Part shown: positions 34,264 to 43,286 of the stretch, piece after piece | Layout: every line of letters starts with the position of its first letter | Position numbering within the stretch: position 1 is the first letter of the stretch | NCBI GenBank assembly: GCA_017540085.1 | Contig: JAFYBQ010000022.1 | Span: 1 to 53,036 of the forward strand | Source of the DNA: Synergistaceae bacterium | GTDB lineage: Bacteria; Synergistota; Synergistia; Synergistales; Aminobacteriaceae | DNA length: 53,036 bases | Reading direction: 5' to 3' | The notes under the pieces: generated by a model | What the model saw: the letters and a program-made list of their open reading frames with translations, nothing else | What the model was told of the DNA's origin: nothing | Databases searched by the model: none | Program-made: the position numbers and the translations under genes

Positions 34264-35370
34264 TTATTCTGCGTGAAGTGTGAAGAGTGAAATTTCTGAC
34301 GGGTCAAATAATCTCATCGGGAAGCCGTCCCACTGTGATGTACCCGAGCTGACGTATAACTTCATGCCGTCAATGTCGTACCATCCCCGGACAAATCCGC
34401 CGTTTACCCTCCGCACTAGCTGAAAGACTACGGGAATTTGCCCGCCGTGTGTGTGTCCTGAGACCTGAAGCGAGACTCCTAATTTTGCGTTGTCGTGTGC
34501 GAATCTGGGCTGATGATCCATCAATATCACCGGGACATTCGCGGGGGAGTCTTTCAGAGCGCGGGGTGTGTCGTGATTTCCGCTCGTAGGGTCATTGACT
34601 CCGGCTATGACGAGCTGAGAGTCCCCGGAAGTGATTGTTACGTGTTCATTGTCGAGAAACTTTATGCCGAATCCCGTGAGAGTCTCAAGCCATCCCCGCA
34701 GGTCATAATAATATTCGTGATTGCCCGTAACGGCGTACACTCCGAATTTTGCGCGGAGATTGGCGAGCGGTTCGAGGTCATATTTTCGGTCTTTCACATG
34801 GCCGTCAACAAAATCTCCCGGAATCAATATAACGTCCGGGCTTAGGGCGTTTACGCGGTCAACAACGCTTTCAACAAATGGCCGTCTGTTTACTGACCCT
34901 GCATGAATATCAACGATCATTGCGACTCTGAGTCCGTCAAAACTTTTCGCGAGGCCGGGAATTTTCACATCATGGCGAATCACGTCCGGGACTCTCGTTC
35001 CCTGATACACGCCGTAAACTGTAGACACTGCCGCGAGGATTAATACTGTCAGTGAGGCATAATGCGCTGGGAATTTAGCGTGAAGGAACACCCGCCAAAG
35101 TACTTGGGCTATGTCTTTCACGATAAGCATTATCGCCGCCGTAATCATGAAGCTGAACATGGCCGAAAGGAGGAGGGCGATATTTCTAGTGAGTTCGGGA
35201 ATCGTGAAGCCTGAAGGAGTCATTCTCATGATGAGCATTTTAGCAGGGCCGGAAAGTATAAGCAGTATGAGAAATATTTTCACGAGCCACGAAAAGCGCA
35301 GGGGGAATATCATGCTGAGGATGTCATAAAGGCATATCAGGCAGGGGACTAACATAAATGGACTGAACAT
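34264..35370 (-). CDS. membrane-anchored metallophosphoesterase
   Basis: 368 residues. The N-terminal 130 contain about four membrane helices, followed by a calcineurin-like phosphoesterase domain. Metal-binding motifs appear in order: DIHAGS, GDFVDG, GNHEYYYD, and SGHTHGGQIP. Related to YkuE/YaeI-type enzymes, some of which cleave UDP-diacylglucosamine or other membrane-linked phosphates. Active site location relative to the membrane is uncertain. It converges on the aminotransferase gene. Confidence 0.85.
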   Translation of the reverse strand: MFSPFMLVPCLICLYDILSMIFPLRFSWLVKIFLILLILSGPAKMLIMRMTPSGFTIPELTRNIALLLSAMFSFMITAAIMLIVKDIAQVLWRVFLHAKFPAHYASLTVLILAAVSTVYGVYQGTRVPDVIRHDVKIPGLAKSFDGLRVAMIVDIHAGSVNRRPFVESVVDRVNALSPDVILIPGDFVDGHVKDRKYDLEPLANLRAKFGVYAVTGNHEYYYDLRGWLETLTGFGIKFLDNEHVTITSGDSQLVIAGVNDPTSGNHDTPRALKDSPANVPVILMDHQPRFAHDNAKLGVSLQVSGHTHGGQIPVVFQLVRRVNGGFVRGWYDIDGMKLYVSSGTSQWDGFPMRLFDPSEISLFTLHAE

Positions 35371-35478
35371 AAATTTTTGCTCCTGTAATTTTTGCGGGAA
35401 TTATACAGGGTAAATCCGGCTTCAAGCAAAGAAATCCCCGCCCGGAGTTTTTTTCACAGGCAGGGAAAACACAGCTTC

Positions 35479-35793
35479 CTATTTCATTTTTCTCCATGAG
35501 TGCATACCGCCGTACCTGCACTGTGAGAACGAGTACACAAAATCAAGTCTCGGATCCGCGCCCTTGAACCAGAATTCCCCGCACCTCGCGCACCTGTAAA
35601 CTATGACATTCTTCCCGCTTCCCGCTTTTCTCTTCTTTGAGGATGACTTCTTCCGTGCCTTTCTTTTCGCTTTCTTTCCGGCGGCGGCAAAGGAAGGTTC
35701 AGAAAAATGGAGAAGGTCAGCAATTGGAGTCATTGCCACACTTACAGCAAGAATAAATACAGTTACGAGCCTGAAAAATAATCCGCGCTTCAT
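35479..35793 (-). CDS. small secreted Lys-rich protein with CxxC motif
   Basis: 104 residues from ATG 35793, which follows AAAGGGGG. The frame is open further upstream to 35871 but that part crosses the rnf terminator. A signal peptide (about 1-36) precedes a strongly basic stretch (AGKKAKRKARKKSSSKKRK). A C-terminal module has YRCARCGEFWFKG and a later Cys (SQCRYGG), which could bind zinc. No family recognised. It might bind an acidic polymer or nucleic acid at the cell surface, which is conjecture. Confidence 0.55.
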   Translation of the reverse strand: MKRGLFFRLVTVFILAVSVAMTPIADLLHFSEPSFAAAGKKAKRKARKKSSSKKRKAGSGKNVIVYRCARCGEFWFKGADPRLDFVYSFSQCRYGGMHSWRKMK

Positions 35794-35825
35794 ATATTTT
35801 TCCCCCTTTATGGCTTCTGACGGCC

Positions 35826-35868
35826 AAAAAAATATCGTTCTGCCCGGAATATTACACAGACAGAACGA
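35826..35868 (-). terminator. terminator of the rnf operon
   Basis: On the minus strand the perfect 8-bp stem TCGTTCTG / CAGAACGA has an 18-nt loop and is followed by TATTTTTTT. It lies 40 bases past the rnfB stop. Confidence 0.8.
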
Positions 35869-35907
35869 CACATTAGGGTACTTTTGCTTTGTCTTACGCT
35901 GACTTTG

Positions 35908-36741
35908 TTACGCTGATTTCTCCATCACTGTAACTTTTTCGCCGACATTGATACATTTTGCCGGGCAGACTTTCGCGCAGAGTCCACACTTCACGCACTT
36001 GTCCTGATTGATGACCGCCAAATCATTCACGATGTCGATAGCTTCCTTCGGGCATTTCTTAGCGCATAACGTACAGCCGATACACCCAGCACTGCAGACG
36101 CTCTTCACCGCCGGGCCTTTCCAGTGTGAATTACACGCCACAATCACATCAGCAGTCGCAGGAACAAGCGTAATGACTCCTTTCGGGCAATGCTCAACAC
36201 ACGCACCGCACCCGACACATTTCGACACGTCAACTTTCGGCAGACCGTCAGCCCCCATCGACAGCGCACCGAACTGGCACACGCTAACGCACGTTCCCAG
36301 CCCAATGCACCCGAACGGACACGCATTCGGAGACCCGCCCGGAATTACAGCCGCGCTCTTGCAGTCCTTTATTCCCTCATAAATTAATTGACGCGGTGAA
36401 GCCTCACACGTTCCCTTGCACTTGACGAATGCCCGCATAGGCACCGATGCTCCCGCCTCGACTCCCATAACCTGCGCGATAATCTCAGCAACCTTTGAGC
36501 CTCCTACGCTGCATTTGTTGACAGGCGCGCCGTCATTCACGACTCCCGCCGCGTAGCCGTCGCACCCGGGATAGCCGCAGCCACCGCAGTTAGCACCCGG
36601 AAGAGCCGCACGGATGAGGCCGATTCTTTCGTCCTGATGTACGCGGAATACTATTGACGCAATCGCCAGCAGTACGCCGAAAATACCGCCCATTATCCCC
36701 ATCAAAGCAAGGGGAGTTATCATTGTGTGCATTATGTCCAT
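35908..36741 (-). CDS. rnfB: Rnf complex subunit B
   Basis: Iron-sulfur subunit that receives electrons from reduced ferredoxin. An N-terminal membrane anchor (about 8-30) is followed by the RnfB cluster motif GANCGGCGYPGCDGYA, then several ferredoxin-type [4Fe-4S] motifs: CIGLGTCVSVC, CVGCGACVEHCPKG, CIGCTLCAKKCPKE and CVKCGLCAKVCPAK. 277 residues. Last gene of rnfCDGEAB. Confidence 0.95.
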   Translation of the reverse strand: MDIMHTMITPLALMGIMGGIFGVLLAIASIVFRVHQDERIGLIRAALPGANCGGCGYPGCDGYAAGVVNDGAPVNKCSVGGSKVAEIIAQVMGVEAGASVPMRAFVKCKGTCEASPRQLIYEGIKDCKSAAVIPGGSPNACPFGCIGLGTCVSVCQFGALSMGADGLPKVDVSKCVGCGACVEHCPKGVITLVPATADVIVACNSHWKGPAVKSVCSAGCIGCTLCAKKCPKEAIDIVNDLAVINQDKCVKCGLCAKVCPAKCINVGEKVTVMEKSA

Positions 36742-36756
36742 ATTTACCCCTCCTCC

Positions 36757-37344
36757 TTACTTTATTATTCCCGTGAAGCCCATGAAGGCAATCGACATTA
36801 ACCCCGCTGTGATTAACGCCATCGGAAGTCCCTGCAAGCTGTCCGGGATTCCGTCATTGTCTTCAATCCTTTCACGTATTCCGGCCATGAGAGAAATTGC
36901 CAGCAGGAAGCCCAATGACGAACCGAGCGCATTAACGAGAGCCGCCGCCAGTCCGTAGCCCTCATTCATATTCAGGACTGCCACGCCGAGAACAGCGCAG
37001 TTTGTTGTGATTAACGGCAGGAAGATTCCCAGCGACTTATACAGCGCGGGATTCAGCTTCTTCAATGCAAGCTCCACGAACTGAACTAACGCCGCAATTA
37101 CGAGAATGAATGACAGCGTGTAGAGGTACTCAAGATGTAACGGCACTAATAAATAGTTGTACGTTATCCACGTCATGAGGGACGCAAGCATTATGACGAA
37201 TACGACAGCCGCGCCCATTCCCTGAGCGGTTTTGAGCTTTGAGCTTACTCCCATGAACGGACAGCAGCCCAAGAATCGCGACAGCAAAATATTATGCACA
37301 AATATCGAGCTGACAAAGAGCAGGAATAATTCTGTGAGTGTCAT
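36757..37344 (-). CDS. rnfA: Rnf complex subunit A
   Basis: Integral membrane subunit of the ion-pumping ferredoxin:NAD+ oxidoreductase. The 195-residue protein has six hydrophobic helices and typical phrases such as NNILLSRFLGCCPFMGVSSK-like NILLSRFLGCCPFMG at 19-33 and TTNCAVLGVAVLN at about 113-125, the conserved paired half with Asn-Cys. It lies 15 bases upstream of rnfB. Confidence 0.95.
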   Translation of the reverse strand: MTLTELFLLFVSSIFVHNILLSRFLGCCPFMGVSSKLKTAQGMGAAVVFVIMLASLMTWITYNYLLVPLHLEYLYTLSFILVIAALVQFVELALKKLNPALYKSLGIFLPLITTNCAVLGVAVLNMNEGYGLAAALVNALGSSLGFLLAISLMAGIRERIEDNDGIPDSLQGLPMALITAGLMSIAFMGFTGIIK

Positions 37345-37361
37345 TTACTGTTTCGCCTCCC

Positions 37362-38144
37362 TTAGCCCTTTAACCCTTCCGGCTCAAGCGAGCCACCTTC
37401 CCTTGACAGGGACGGCATTTCCTCTCTCCTGCAAAGGGGAGATGTCTGACCATCAGACAGAGGGTTTTCCTTGTTGCAGAATTTCGCCATCACGCAAGCC
37501 CCGCAGCCCATCGGCCTAGCCTCAGCAGGAGTCGCACCGAGTCCCCTTATTTTCGCGGCTCTTGCCTGAATCGCCCTGAACGCACCCATGCAGCAGCCAA
37601 GAACGATAAATCCCCCCGGCGCAAGCACAATCAGTAACGCAGGCTCAAAGCTCACTACAGGATTTCCGAGCAGAGTCCCGGCTCCGAAAACTTCACGGAT
37701 TGCACCGAGAAACATTAGCGCGATCGTGAAGCCGAGTCCCATTCCGATTCCGTCAAGCGCAGAAGCAAAGACTCCGTTTTTTGACGCGAAAGCCTCAGCG
37801 CGTGCGAGAATGATACAGTTGACGACAATCAGCGGAATGAATATGCCCAGCGATTTATTCAGCTCCGGCGCAAATCCCTTCATCATGAACTCAATCACCG
37901 TAACAAACCCCGCAATGACGACAATAAATATCGGTATCCTGACCTCATCCGGGACTATCTTCCGCAGAAGTGAGATGACTATATTTGACGCAACAAGAAC
38001 GAATGTAGCGGCGATTCCCATTCCGAGACCGTTGGCGACGCTTGTTGTTACCGCGAGAGTCGGACAAAGCCCAATGCACTGCACGAACGTGGGATTTTCC
38101 GACAGTATTCCGTTTGTGATGATTCTGAATTTTCCCTGGCTCAA
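37362..38144 (-). CDS. rnfE: Rnf complex subunit E with an extra repeat-derived C-terminus
   Basis: Membrane subunit homologous to RnfA. The first 200 residues have ENPTFVQCIGLCPTLAVTTS and VNCIILARAEAFA, typical of RnfE. The normal sequence ends near a Cys-rich MGCGACVMAKFC. Here about 34 more residues follow (LSDGQTSPLCRREEMPSLSREG and on). They are translated from a palindromic, C/G-rich repeat at 37366-37466. This makes the protein 260 residues, longer than the usual 200-230. The tail probably faces the cytoplasm and may be harmless. Confidence 0.92.
   Translation of the reverse strand: MSQGKFRIITNGILSENPTFVQCIGLCPTLAVTTSVANGLGMGIAATFVLVASNIVISLLRKIVPDEVRIPIFIVVIAGFVTVIEFMMKGFAPELNKSLGIFIPLIVVNCIILARAEAFASKNGVFASALDGIGMGLGFTIALMFLGAIREVFGAGTLLGNPVVSFEPALLIVLAPGGFIVLGCCMGAFRAIQARAAKIRGLGATPAEARPMGCGACVMAKFCNKENPLSDGQTSPLCRREEMPSLSREGGSLEPEGLKG
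37366..37466. repeat. palindromic repeat inserted at the rnfE 3' end
   Basis: Contains nested inverted repeats: TGTCTGA-CCA-TCAGACA (about 37443-37459) and GGCTC-AAGC-GAGCC (about 37381-37394). Read on the minus strand it encodes SPLCRREEMPSLSREGG, a phrase that I recall from intergenic repeat families in gut bacteria. The rnfE stop codon lies just past it. Confidence 0.65.
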
Positions 38145-38146
38145 CT

Positions 38147-38761
38147 CTATTCAGCCCCCTTCAGATTCTTGCTCCAGTAATCGACAGCACCATTCACGCC
38201 GCTGATTACCGCGTTTGATGTTATTGTCGCTCCTGATATTGCTGATATTTCGTCAGGATTTGACGCTCCGCCCTTAACGACTTTGAGCGGGAACGATGAT
38301 TTTTCCGCAAACTGCCCGTAAAATTCCGGCTCTGTTGACTTTGCGCCGAGTCCGGGAGTCTCAGAGTGATTCAAAATGTTGATGGCCTTCACAGTTCCGT
38401 CTTTCGTGATTCCGACAACGAATCCGATCTGCCCTCCGTAACCCTTTGAGCTTACCGAGACGCACCAGCCTACAACGCCTGACTCATCGCTTGCCTTAAC
38501 GACTCCTGTAACAAAATCGTCCGGCTTGACTTCTGAGTCCTCGAAAGTTTTTCCGGCGGGCATTATTATTTTGTAGGCTTCATTCCTCGCGGCTATTTCG
38601 GCCTGAAGTATTGCCTTGCTGGTAACGTTCTCGACAAGTCCGAGTATTATTCCTGTTACTGCTGTTACCGCGAAAAGAGTCCCCCCTAAGTGAAGGGCTT
38701 TCCTTAATGCGTCATGAAACGATACGGAATCATTTGCCGCTTCTTTTACTGCTTCTGACAT
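38147..38761 (-). CDS. rnfG: Rnf complex subunit G
   Basis: Membrane-anchored, periplasm-facing flavoprotein. One N-terminal membrane helix (about 31-52) is followed by an FMN-binding domain. The covalent flavin site is the Thr in SGATITSNAV near residue 176. GLGAKSTEPEFYGQF is also typical. 204 residues. It overlaps rnfD by one base and is followed by rnfE after two bases. Confidence 0.95.
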   Translation of the reverse strand: MSEAVKEAANDSVSFHDALRKALHLGGTLFAVTAVTGIILGLVENVTSKAILQAEIAARNEAYKIIMPAGKTFEDSEVKPDDFVTGVVKASDESGVVGWCVSVSSKGYGGQIGFVVGITKDGTVKAINILNHSETPGLGAKSTEPEFYGQFAEKSSFPLKVVKGGASNPDEISAISGATITSNAVISGVNGAVDYWSKNLKGAE

Positions 38762-39723
38762 TATGATTTGCCCCCCATCCTCTTGAAGAAATTACTTTTC
38801 GGCGCGCCCAGTGTCCGAGGCTCTGTATACTTGTCGATTAACGGTACTGCAATGTTCATGATGAGAATCGAGAACGATACGCCTTCAGGGTAGCCGCCCC
38901 ATGTCCTGATTAACGCTGTAAGAAGCCCGCAGCCGAACGCGTAAATGTACTGCCCTTTCTCCGTCATCGGTGATGTAGTGTAGTCAGTTGCCATGAAGAT
39001 AGCACCGAGAAGGAGTCCGCCCGTCAGAATTTCGTGAACGGGGAACATTCCCCCGCCGTGATTGAAGAGTGCCGACAATATAGCTGTAGTCAGTATGTAG
39101 GTCAGGGGGATACGCGCAGAGATTACGCCCTCCCAGACGAGATAAGCCCCGCCGAGTATGAGAAGTATTGCGCTAGTCTCGCCGATACAGCCGCCCATGT
39201 CGCCGGAAATTAGGCTCCACCATGAGAGATTAGCGGGCATTGTTCCGGCCTTCATTGCCGCAAGAGGAGTCGCCCCTGAGATTCCCTGCACTGTCCATGT
39301 AGTCATAGCTGTTGGCCATGAGATTAGCATCATTGCACGCGCGGCTAACGCAGGGTTGACGATGTTGCAGCCTATTCCGCCGTAAAACTGTTTCACGATA
39401 ATTATCGCGAACACTGAGCCGCAAACCGCCATCCAAATTGGAATCGTAGGGGGAAGGTTATACGCTAACAATAATCCCGTAACAACTGCTGAAAGATCCC
39501 CGGTAGTGTCCTTCCTGTGCATGATAAATTTCTGCCAGCACCATTCGCAAAGGACGCACGCCGCAATACACGCGATAATCACGAGAAGCGAACGGAAGCC
39601 AAGAAGGTACACTCCCATAATCCCGGCGGGCACGAGCGAATATATGACCATGCCCATAATTTTCTGTGTGCTGAAATCGGAGTGAACATGCGGTGATGAT
39701 GATACTGTGAGTTTTGTTGACAT
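38761..39723 (-). CDS. rnfD: Rnf complex subunit D
   Basis: Polytopic subunit of the NqrB/RnfD family with about nine helices. The covalent FMN site is the Thr in GISGATPLAAM. NPALAARAMMLISWP and FMATDYTTSPMTEKGQ are conserved phrases. 320 residues. Two bases follow rnfC. Confidence 0.95.
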   Translation of the reverse strand: MSTKLTVSSSPHVHSDFSTQKIMGMVIYSLVPAGIMGVYLLGFRSLLVIIACIAACVLCEWCWQKFIMHRKDTTGDLSAVVTGLLLAYNLPPTIPIWMAVCGSVFAIIIVKQFYGGIGCNIVNPALAARAMMLISWPTAMTTWTVQGISGATPLAAMKAGTMPANLSWWSLISGDMGGCIGETSAILLILGGAYLVWEGVISARIPLTYILTTAILSALFNHGGGMFPVHEILTGGLLLGAIFMATDYTTSPMTEKGQYIYAFGCGLLTALIRTWGGYPEGVSFSILIMNIAVPLIDKYTEPRTLGAPKSNFFKRMGGKS

Positions 39724-39725
39724 GA

Positions 39726-41084
39726 CTATTTCGCCTCCTGTTTCGCTTTTGCCTGAGCCGCCGCTTTTCTCCGTGCGAGATTTACCGCCGCTTTACCCTC
39801 TTTGCACGTCTGAGTCAGATGTCTTGACGCAGGGCAGGAATACGAGCAGCACCCGCACTCAATGCAATTCATACCGTTATACGCCTCGAATGACTCATAG
39901 TCGCGTTTCCTCACAAGCTGGTCTAAATATGTCGGGTTAAGGTGCATGGGACAAGCCTCGATACATTTCCCGCAGCGAATACAGGCTGACTCCTCGGCGA
40001 TATAGGCGAGTTTCTTTGTGAGGGCTAAAATTCCCGATGTGCCTTTGACGACAGGGACATCAACCGAGCGCATAGCGAGTCCCATCATCGGCCCGCCCGC
40101 AAGAATCTTCACAGGCTCATCACTGAATCCCCCGCAGAAGTTCACAAGCTCACGGACTGAAATCCCTAACGGAACCTGCACATTTTTCGGCTCACATACA
40201 GCATCGCCGGTTACGGAGATTACGCGCTCTGTTACCGGCTCTCCGTCCTCAATGGCCTTGCAGATGTGCCACGTTGTGCGGGTGTTGAGGATGATACAGC
40301 CGACATCAGCGGGCAGAGCAGGCACTAACGGAATTTCCTGGCCTGTTACTGACCATATGAGCATTTTTTCCGCGCCCTGCGGATATTTGACGGTGTGAGG
40401 CATGACGGAAATACGCGGGTTCTTGTTGCGGGCTGTCATTGTCGCGATTGCTTCGGGCTTGTTGTTCTCAATGGCAATGACTCCGGCGGCCTCCGGGAAA
40501 ATCTCAAGCACATAGCCCAGCCCCCGTATAATCTCGTCAGGACTCTCAATCATTAGCCTGTTGTCGCAGGACAAATACGGCTCACACTCCGCGGCGTTTA
40601 CGATTATCCATTTGATTACGCGGTCTTTCGGCGGTGAAAGTTTGACGTGAGTCGGGAAACATGCTCCGCCCATGCCGACAATGCCCGCCGAGCGAATCAG
40701 CTTCACATACTCGGACGGCTGCGGCTTGTGTCCGAACTCCTCAAGCAGGGACGGTGCTTTCTCGTATTTTCCGTCGCTCTCGATGACTATGCACGGGTCA
40801 ACGCTTCCGGCTATCGTCATTCGCGGGGCGACTTCCTTCACCGTTCCCGATACCCCTGAGAAAATCGGGGCTGATACGAACGCTTCAGAGTCGGCGATTT
40901 TTTGTCCTGCAAGAACGTGATCGCCCTTCTTCACGAGAGACGAACACGGCGCACCGATATGCTGGGACAGCGGATAAACGAACTCACGCGAATCAGTCGG
41001 CCTCAAAATTTCTATGGCTTTGTTCTCCGTGAGTGCTTTGCCTTCAGGGGGATGCACTCCCCCTAAGAATGTAGGCAGGTTCAT
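39726..41084 (-). CDS. rnfC: Rnf complex subunit C
   Basis: NADH-binding and FMN-binding peripheral subunit. The protein starts with NLPTFLGGVHPPEGK, then has GMGGACFPTHVKL, NAAECEPYLSCD, and two ferredoxin motifs CIRCGKCIEACPMHLNP and CIECGCCSYSCPAS. A short Ala/Lys-rich tail closes it at 452 residues. First gene of rnfCDGEAB. A minus-strand TATAAT lies at 41127-41132, about 45 bases upstream. Confidence 0.95.
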   Translation of the reverse strand: MNLPTFLGGVHPPEGKALTENKAIEILRPTDSREFVYPLSQHIGAPCSSLVKKGDHVLAGQKIADSEAFVSAPIFSGVSGTVKEVAPRMTIAGSVDPCIVIESDGKYEKAPSLLEEFGHKPQPSEYVKLIRSAGIVGMGGACFPTHVKLSPPKDRVIKWIIVNAAECEPYLSCDNRLMIESPDEIIRGLGYVLEIFPEAAGVIAIENNKPEAIATMTARNKNPRISVMPHTVKYPQGAEKMLIWSVTGQEIPLVPALPADVGCIILNTRTTWHICKAIEDGEPVTERVISVTGDAVCEPKNVQVPLGISVRELVNFCGGFSDEPVKILAGGPMMGLAMRSVDVPVVKGTSGILALTKKLAYIAEESACIRCGKCIEACPMHLNPTYLDQLVRKRDYESFEAYNGMNCIECGCCSYSCPASRHLTQTCKEGKAAVNLARRKAAAQAKAKQEAK

Positions 41085-41126
41085 CGTGTAACAAACACTC
41101 CCCTCAATAATTTATGGAATGAACGT

Positions 41127-41132
41127 ATTATA
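41127..41132 (-). promoter_or_regulatory. possible -10 element of the rnf operon
   Basis: Perfect TATAAT on the minus strand upstream of rnfC. No TG extension and no clear -35 seen. Confidence 0.4.
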
Positions 41133-41237
41133 GCGTAACAGCGGGAAAATTTTTGCCGTCGTGAAGAATATCAAAGCTCCAAAATTTTTGACAGAAGAAA
41201 TTTTGCTTGTTGTGTTATAAAATTCGGGCAAAATATT

Positions 41238-43190
41238 ATGCAAAAGCGGGATGATTTGAGATTGAATACAAAATCAGTATTGGCATCTTACGCGACCTTC
41301 AAAGAATTGTACAAGTCAAAAAAGTACAAAAGCCCTTATCAGATTCTTTCGGAGTTTATCAGATATGTTATTGCTTCAAGACATCTGCCTTCTTTTACGT
41401 CTACCAAAATTCAGGATTTGCTGACGGAGGAATTTGGTTTTCATCTTCCTGTAGCTGTAATCAGAACCGCGCTCCGAAACATAGATGAAGTAGGGCTTGA
41501 GCATCAGGAGTATACGCTCAAACAAAATGATGTTGACAGCAACGCATATTTCTTGGCGGCACAGCAAAAATCAGAGGATCATAGAGTGAGCTTAATGGAT
41601 GCTCTTACCAAGTTTATAAAGCTGAAAGATGTAGTTCTTGATGAAGGCAGGCTTGAACAGGAACTTATAGCTTTTGTGCTTAATGAGGACGGGAGCGAGC
41701 AATATCAGAAAGTCATAGGCGAGTTTATTCTAAGCAACAAGGATAATCCCGGAATAACAGATGCTTTGTCTACAATTCAGGAAGGAAGCATATTGTACAC
41801 TGGCCTGACATATAATATTTCTGAGCTGGGCAGCTTGAAAACTCATCTGACATTATTTCTCGACACAGAAATTTTATTTGACATTGCCGGGCTGAATGGT
41901 GAGCTGTACAGAATTTTAGCTGATGATTTCCTGAAACTTGTTGATTCTGCAAACCGCGGAGGAAAGTTAATAACGTTGCGATATTTCTCGGACGCGGCTG
42001 TAGATATTGACAGTTATTATCGGCAGGCCGAAAAAGTTCTTGAAGGAAAAGGCGAAGTGCCGCTCAATCACGCTATGAGGGAGATTATCAAAGGCTGCAA
42101 AGATATTTCTGACATAGCGGACAAAAAAACAGACTTATACAGAAAAATTCAAACAGACTGCGGCATCAGGGAAGATGACAAGAAAAATTACTATGGAGCT
42201 TGTGATCATCCGTATAATCTTGAAGCGGAAACTATACAGGGTTTCCCTTATACAGACCCTGCTAATTCGGAAGGATTTCGGTTCTGCAGCCATATTAATG
42301 TTCTCAGAAAAGGAGAAGAAACAACTGATTTTTTCTCTTCAAAATTTCTGTTTGTTACTGAGACAAGAAGAGTCCTTGAAATCTCAAGAGCAATTGCTGA
42401 ACAGAGACGCAATACAGCCACCGGAGAAATATACTGTGGTTATGCAGTAAGTCTCAGCAGAATCACAAATCTTCTTTGGTACAAAATGAACCGGGGCTTC
42501 GGCTCGGCAGATTTTCCGCAAAATCTTGACGCTGTAATAAAAGCTAGGATTATTTTGTCCGGGTATATTTCCCAAGGTGTCAAAATAACATATGAGGAGA
42601 TAAAAGAGAAATATAAAAAAGGTGAATTAAGCCAAGAACAAGCCGCGGCTTACATAGTTACTTTGAAGGGGAAATCAGCCCTGCCAGAGGAGCTTGATTC
42701 TGATAATGTCGAGGATAATTTAGATTTCAGCGAGGAATACTTCAAGAGATTCGCGGAAACAATATCTCTCAATGAACAACATCTAAAGGATAAAGATGAT
42801 GCCATAAAGGTACTCTCAGGAAGCGTCAGAGATCTGGAAGAGAAGTTATCGCAGGCAAATGAGGACAATCAGCAGAAAAATCAGCAAATAGATGATTTAA
42901 CCGAAAGAATCAAGGCACTGGAGAGCAGGGAAGCCGAGAAAGTTTACAGAAAAAAGGTTATTGTCAGCCGCATGATTCTGGCCTGCTCATTCGCATGGAA
43001 GATACTTTTGATAATTGGCGCGGTTTGGTTGACATGGTACACATGCAAGATTTTCAATGCCGATTTCGGAACATGGCTGTCTATTGTTATCGGTCTTATC
43101 GGTATAGCAGGACTGTTCTTCAATTTTTTCAGCAGAGATATTACAAAGCATAAAGAACGGTGTGAAAAAGCAAGGAACAAAAAATTGTGA
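41238..43190 (+). CDS. orphan PIN-like, coiled-coil membrane protein
   Basis: A 650-residue protein I cannot name. Residues 35-95 look like a winged-helix or dimerisation module. Residues 203-385 resemble a PIN-like nuclease fold: it begins LTLFLDTEILFDIAGLNGELY (acidic Asp209, Glu211) and later has FLFVTETRRVL where PIN proteins have a 'TxD' strand end. A coiled coil (505-570, heptads rich in Leu, Lys and Glu) leads to two C-terminal membrane helices (583-603 and 611-631). No strong ribosome site precedes ATG 41238. TTGACA at 41188 and TATAAA at 41216 are too far apart for a standard promoter. By eye it is much more AT-rich than its neighbours, so it is probably acquired. A phage-defence role is plausible but unproven. 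Confidence 0.55.
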   Translation: MQKRDDLRLNTKSVLASYATFKELYKSKKYKSPYQILSEFIRYVIASRHLPSFTSTKIQDLLTEEFGFHLPVAVIRTALRNIDEVGLEHQEYTLKQNDVDSNAYFLAAQQKSEDHRVSLMDALTKFIKLKDVVLDEGRLEQELIAFVLNEDGSEQYQKVIGEFILSNKDNPGITDALSTIQEGSILYTGLTYNISELGSLKTHLTLFLDTEILFDIAGLNGELYRILADDFLKLVDSANRGGKLITLRYFSDAAVDIDSYYRQAEKVLEGKGEVPLNHAMREIIKGCKDISDIADKKTDLYRKIQTDCGIREDDKKNYYGACDHPYNLEAETIQGFPYTDPANSEGFRFCSHINVLRKGEETTDFFSSKFLFVTETRRVLEISRAIAEQRRNTATGEIYCGYAVSLSRITNLLWYKMNRGFGSADFPQNLDAVIKARIILSGYISQGVKITYEEIKEKYKKGELSQEQAAAYIVTLKGKSALPEELDSDNVEDNLDFSEEYFKRFAETISLNEQHLKDKDDAIKVLSGSVRDLEEKLSQANEDNQQKNQQIDDLTERIKALESREAEKVYRKKVIVSRMILACSFAWKILLIIGAVWLTWYTCKIFNADFGTWLSIVIGLIGIAGLFFNFFSRDITKHKERCEKARNKKL

Positions 43191-43239
43191 CTCAGAGAAT
43201 ACGCCCTGCAATTTATAAGGCCAAGCTATTTTTCCTTCA

Positions 43240-43248
43240 TGCTATAAT
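43240..43248 (+). promoter_or_regulatory. extended -10 promoter of the recO-like/cobT operon
   Basis: TGCTATAAT, 39 bases before the ATG at 43287, with AGGAGG between. No clear -35. Confidence 0.55.
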
Positions 43249-43286
43249 TTTTCAACACACAATCACAAACACAGGAGGCAATCATC

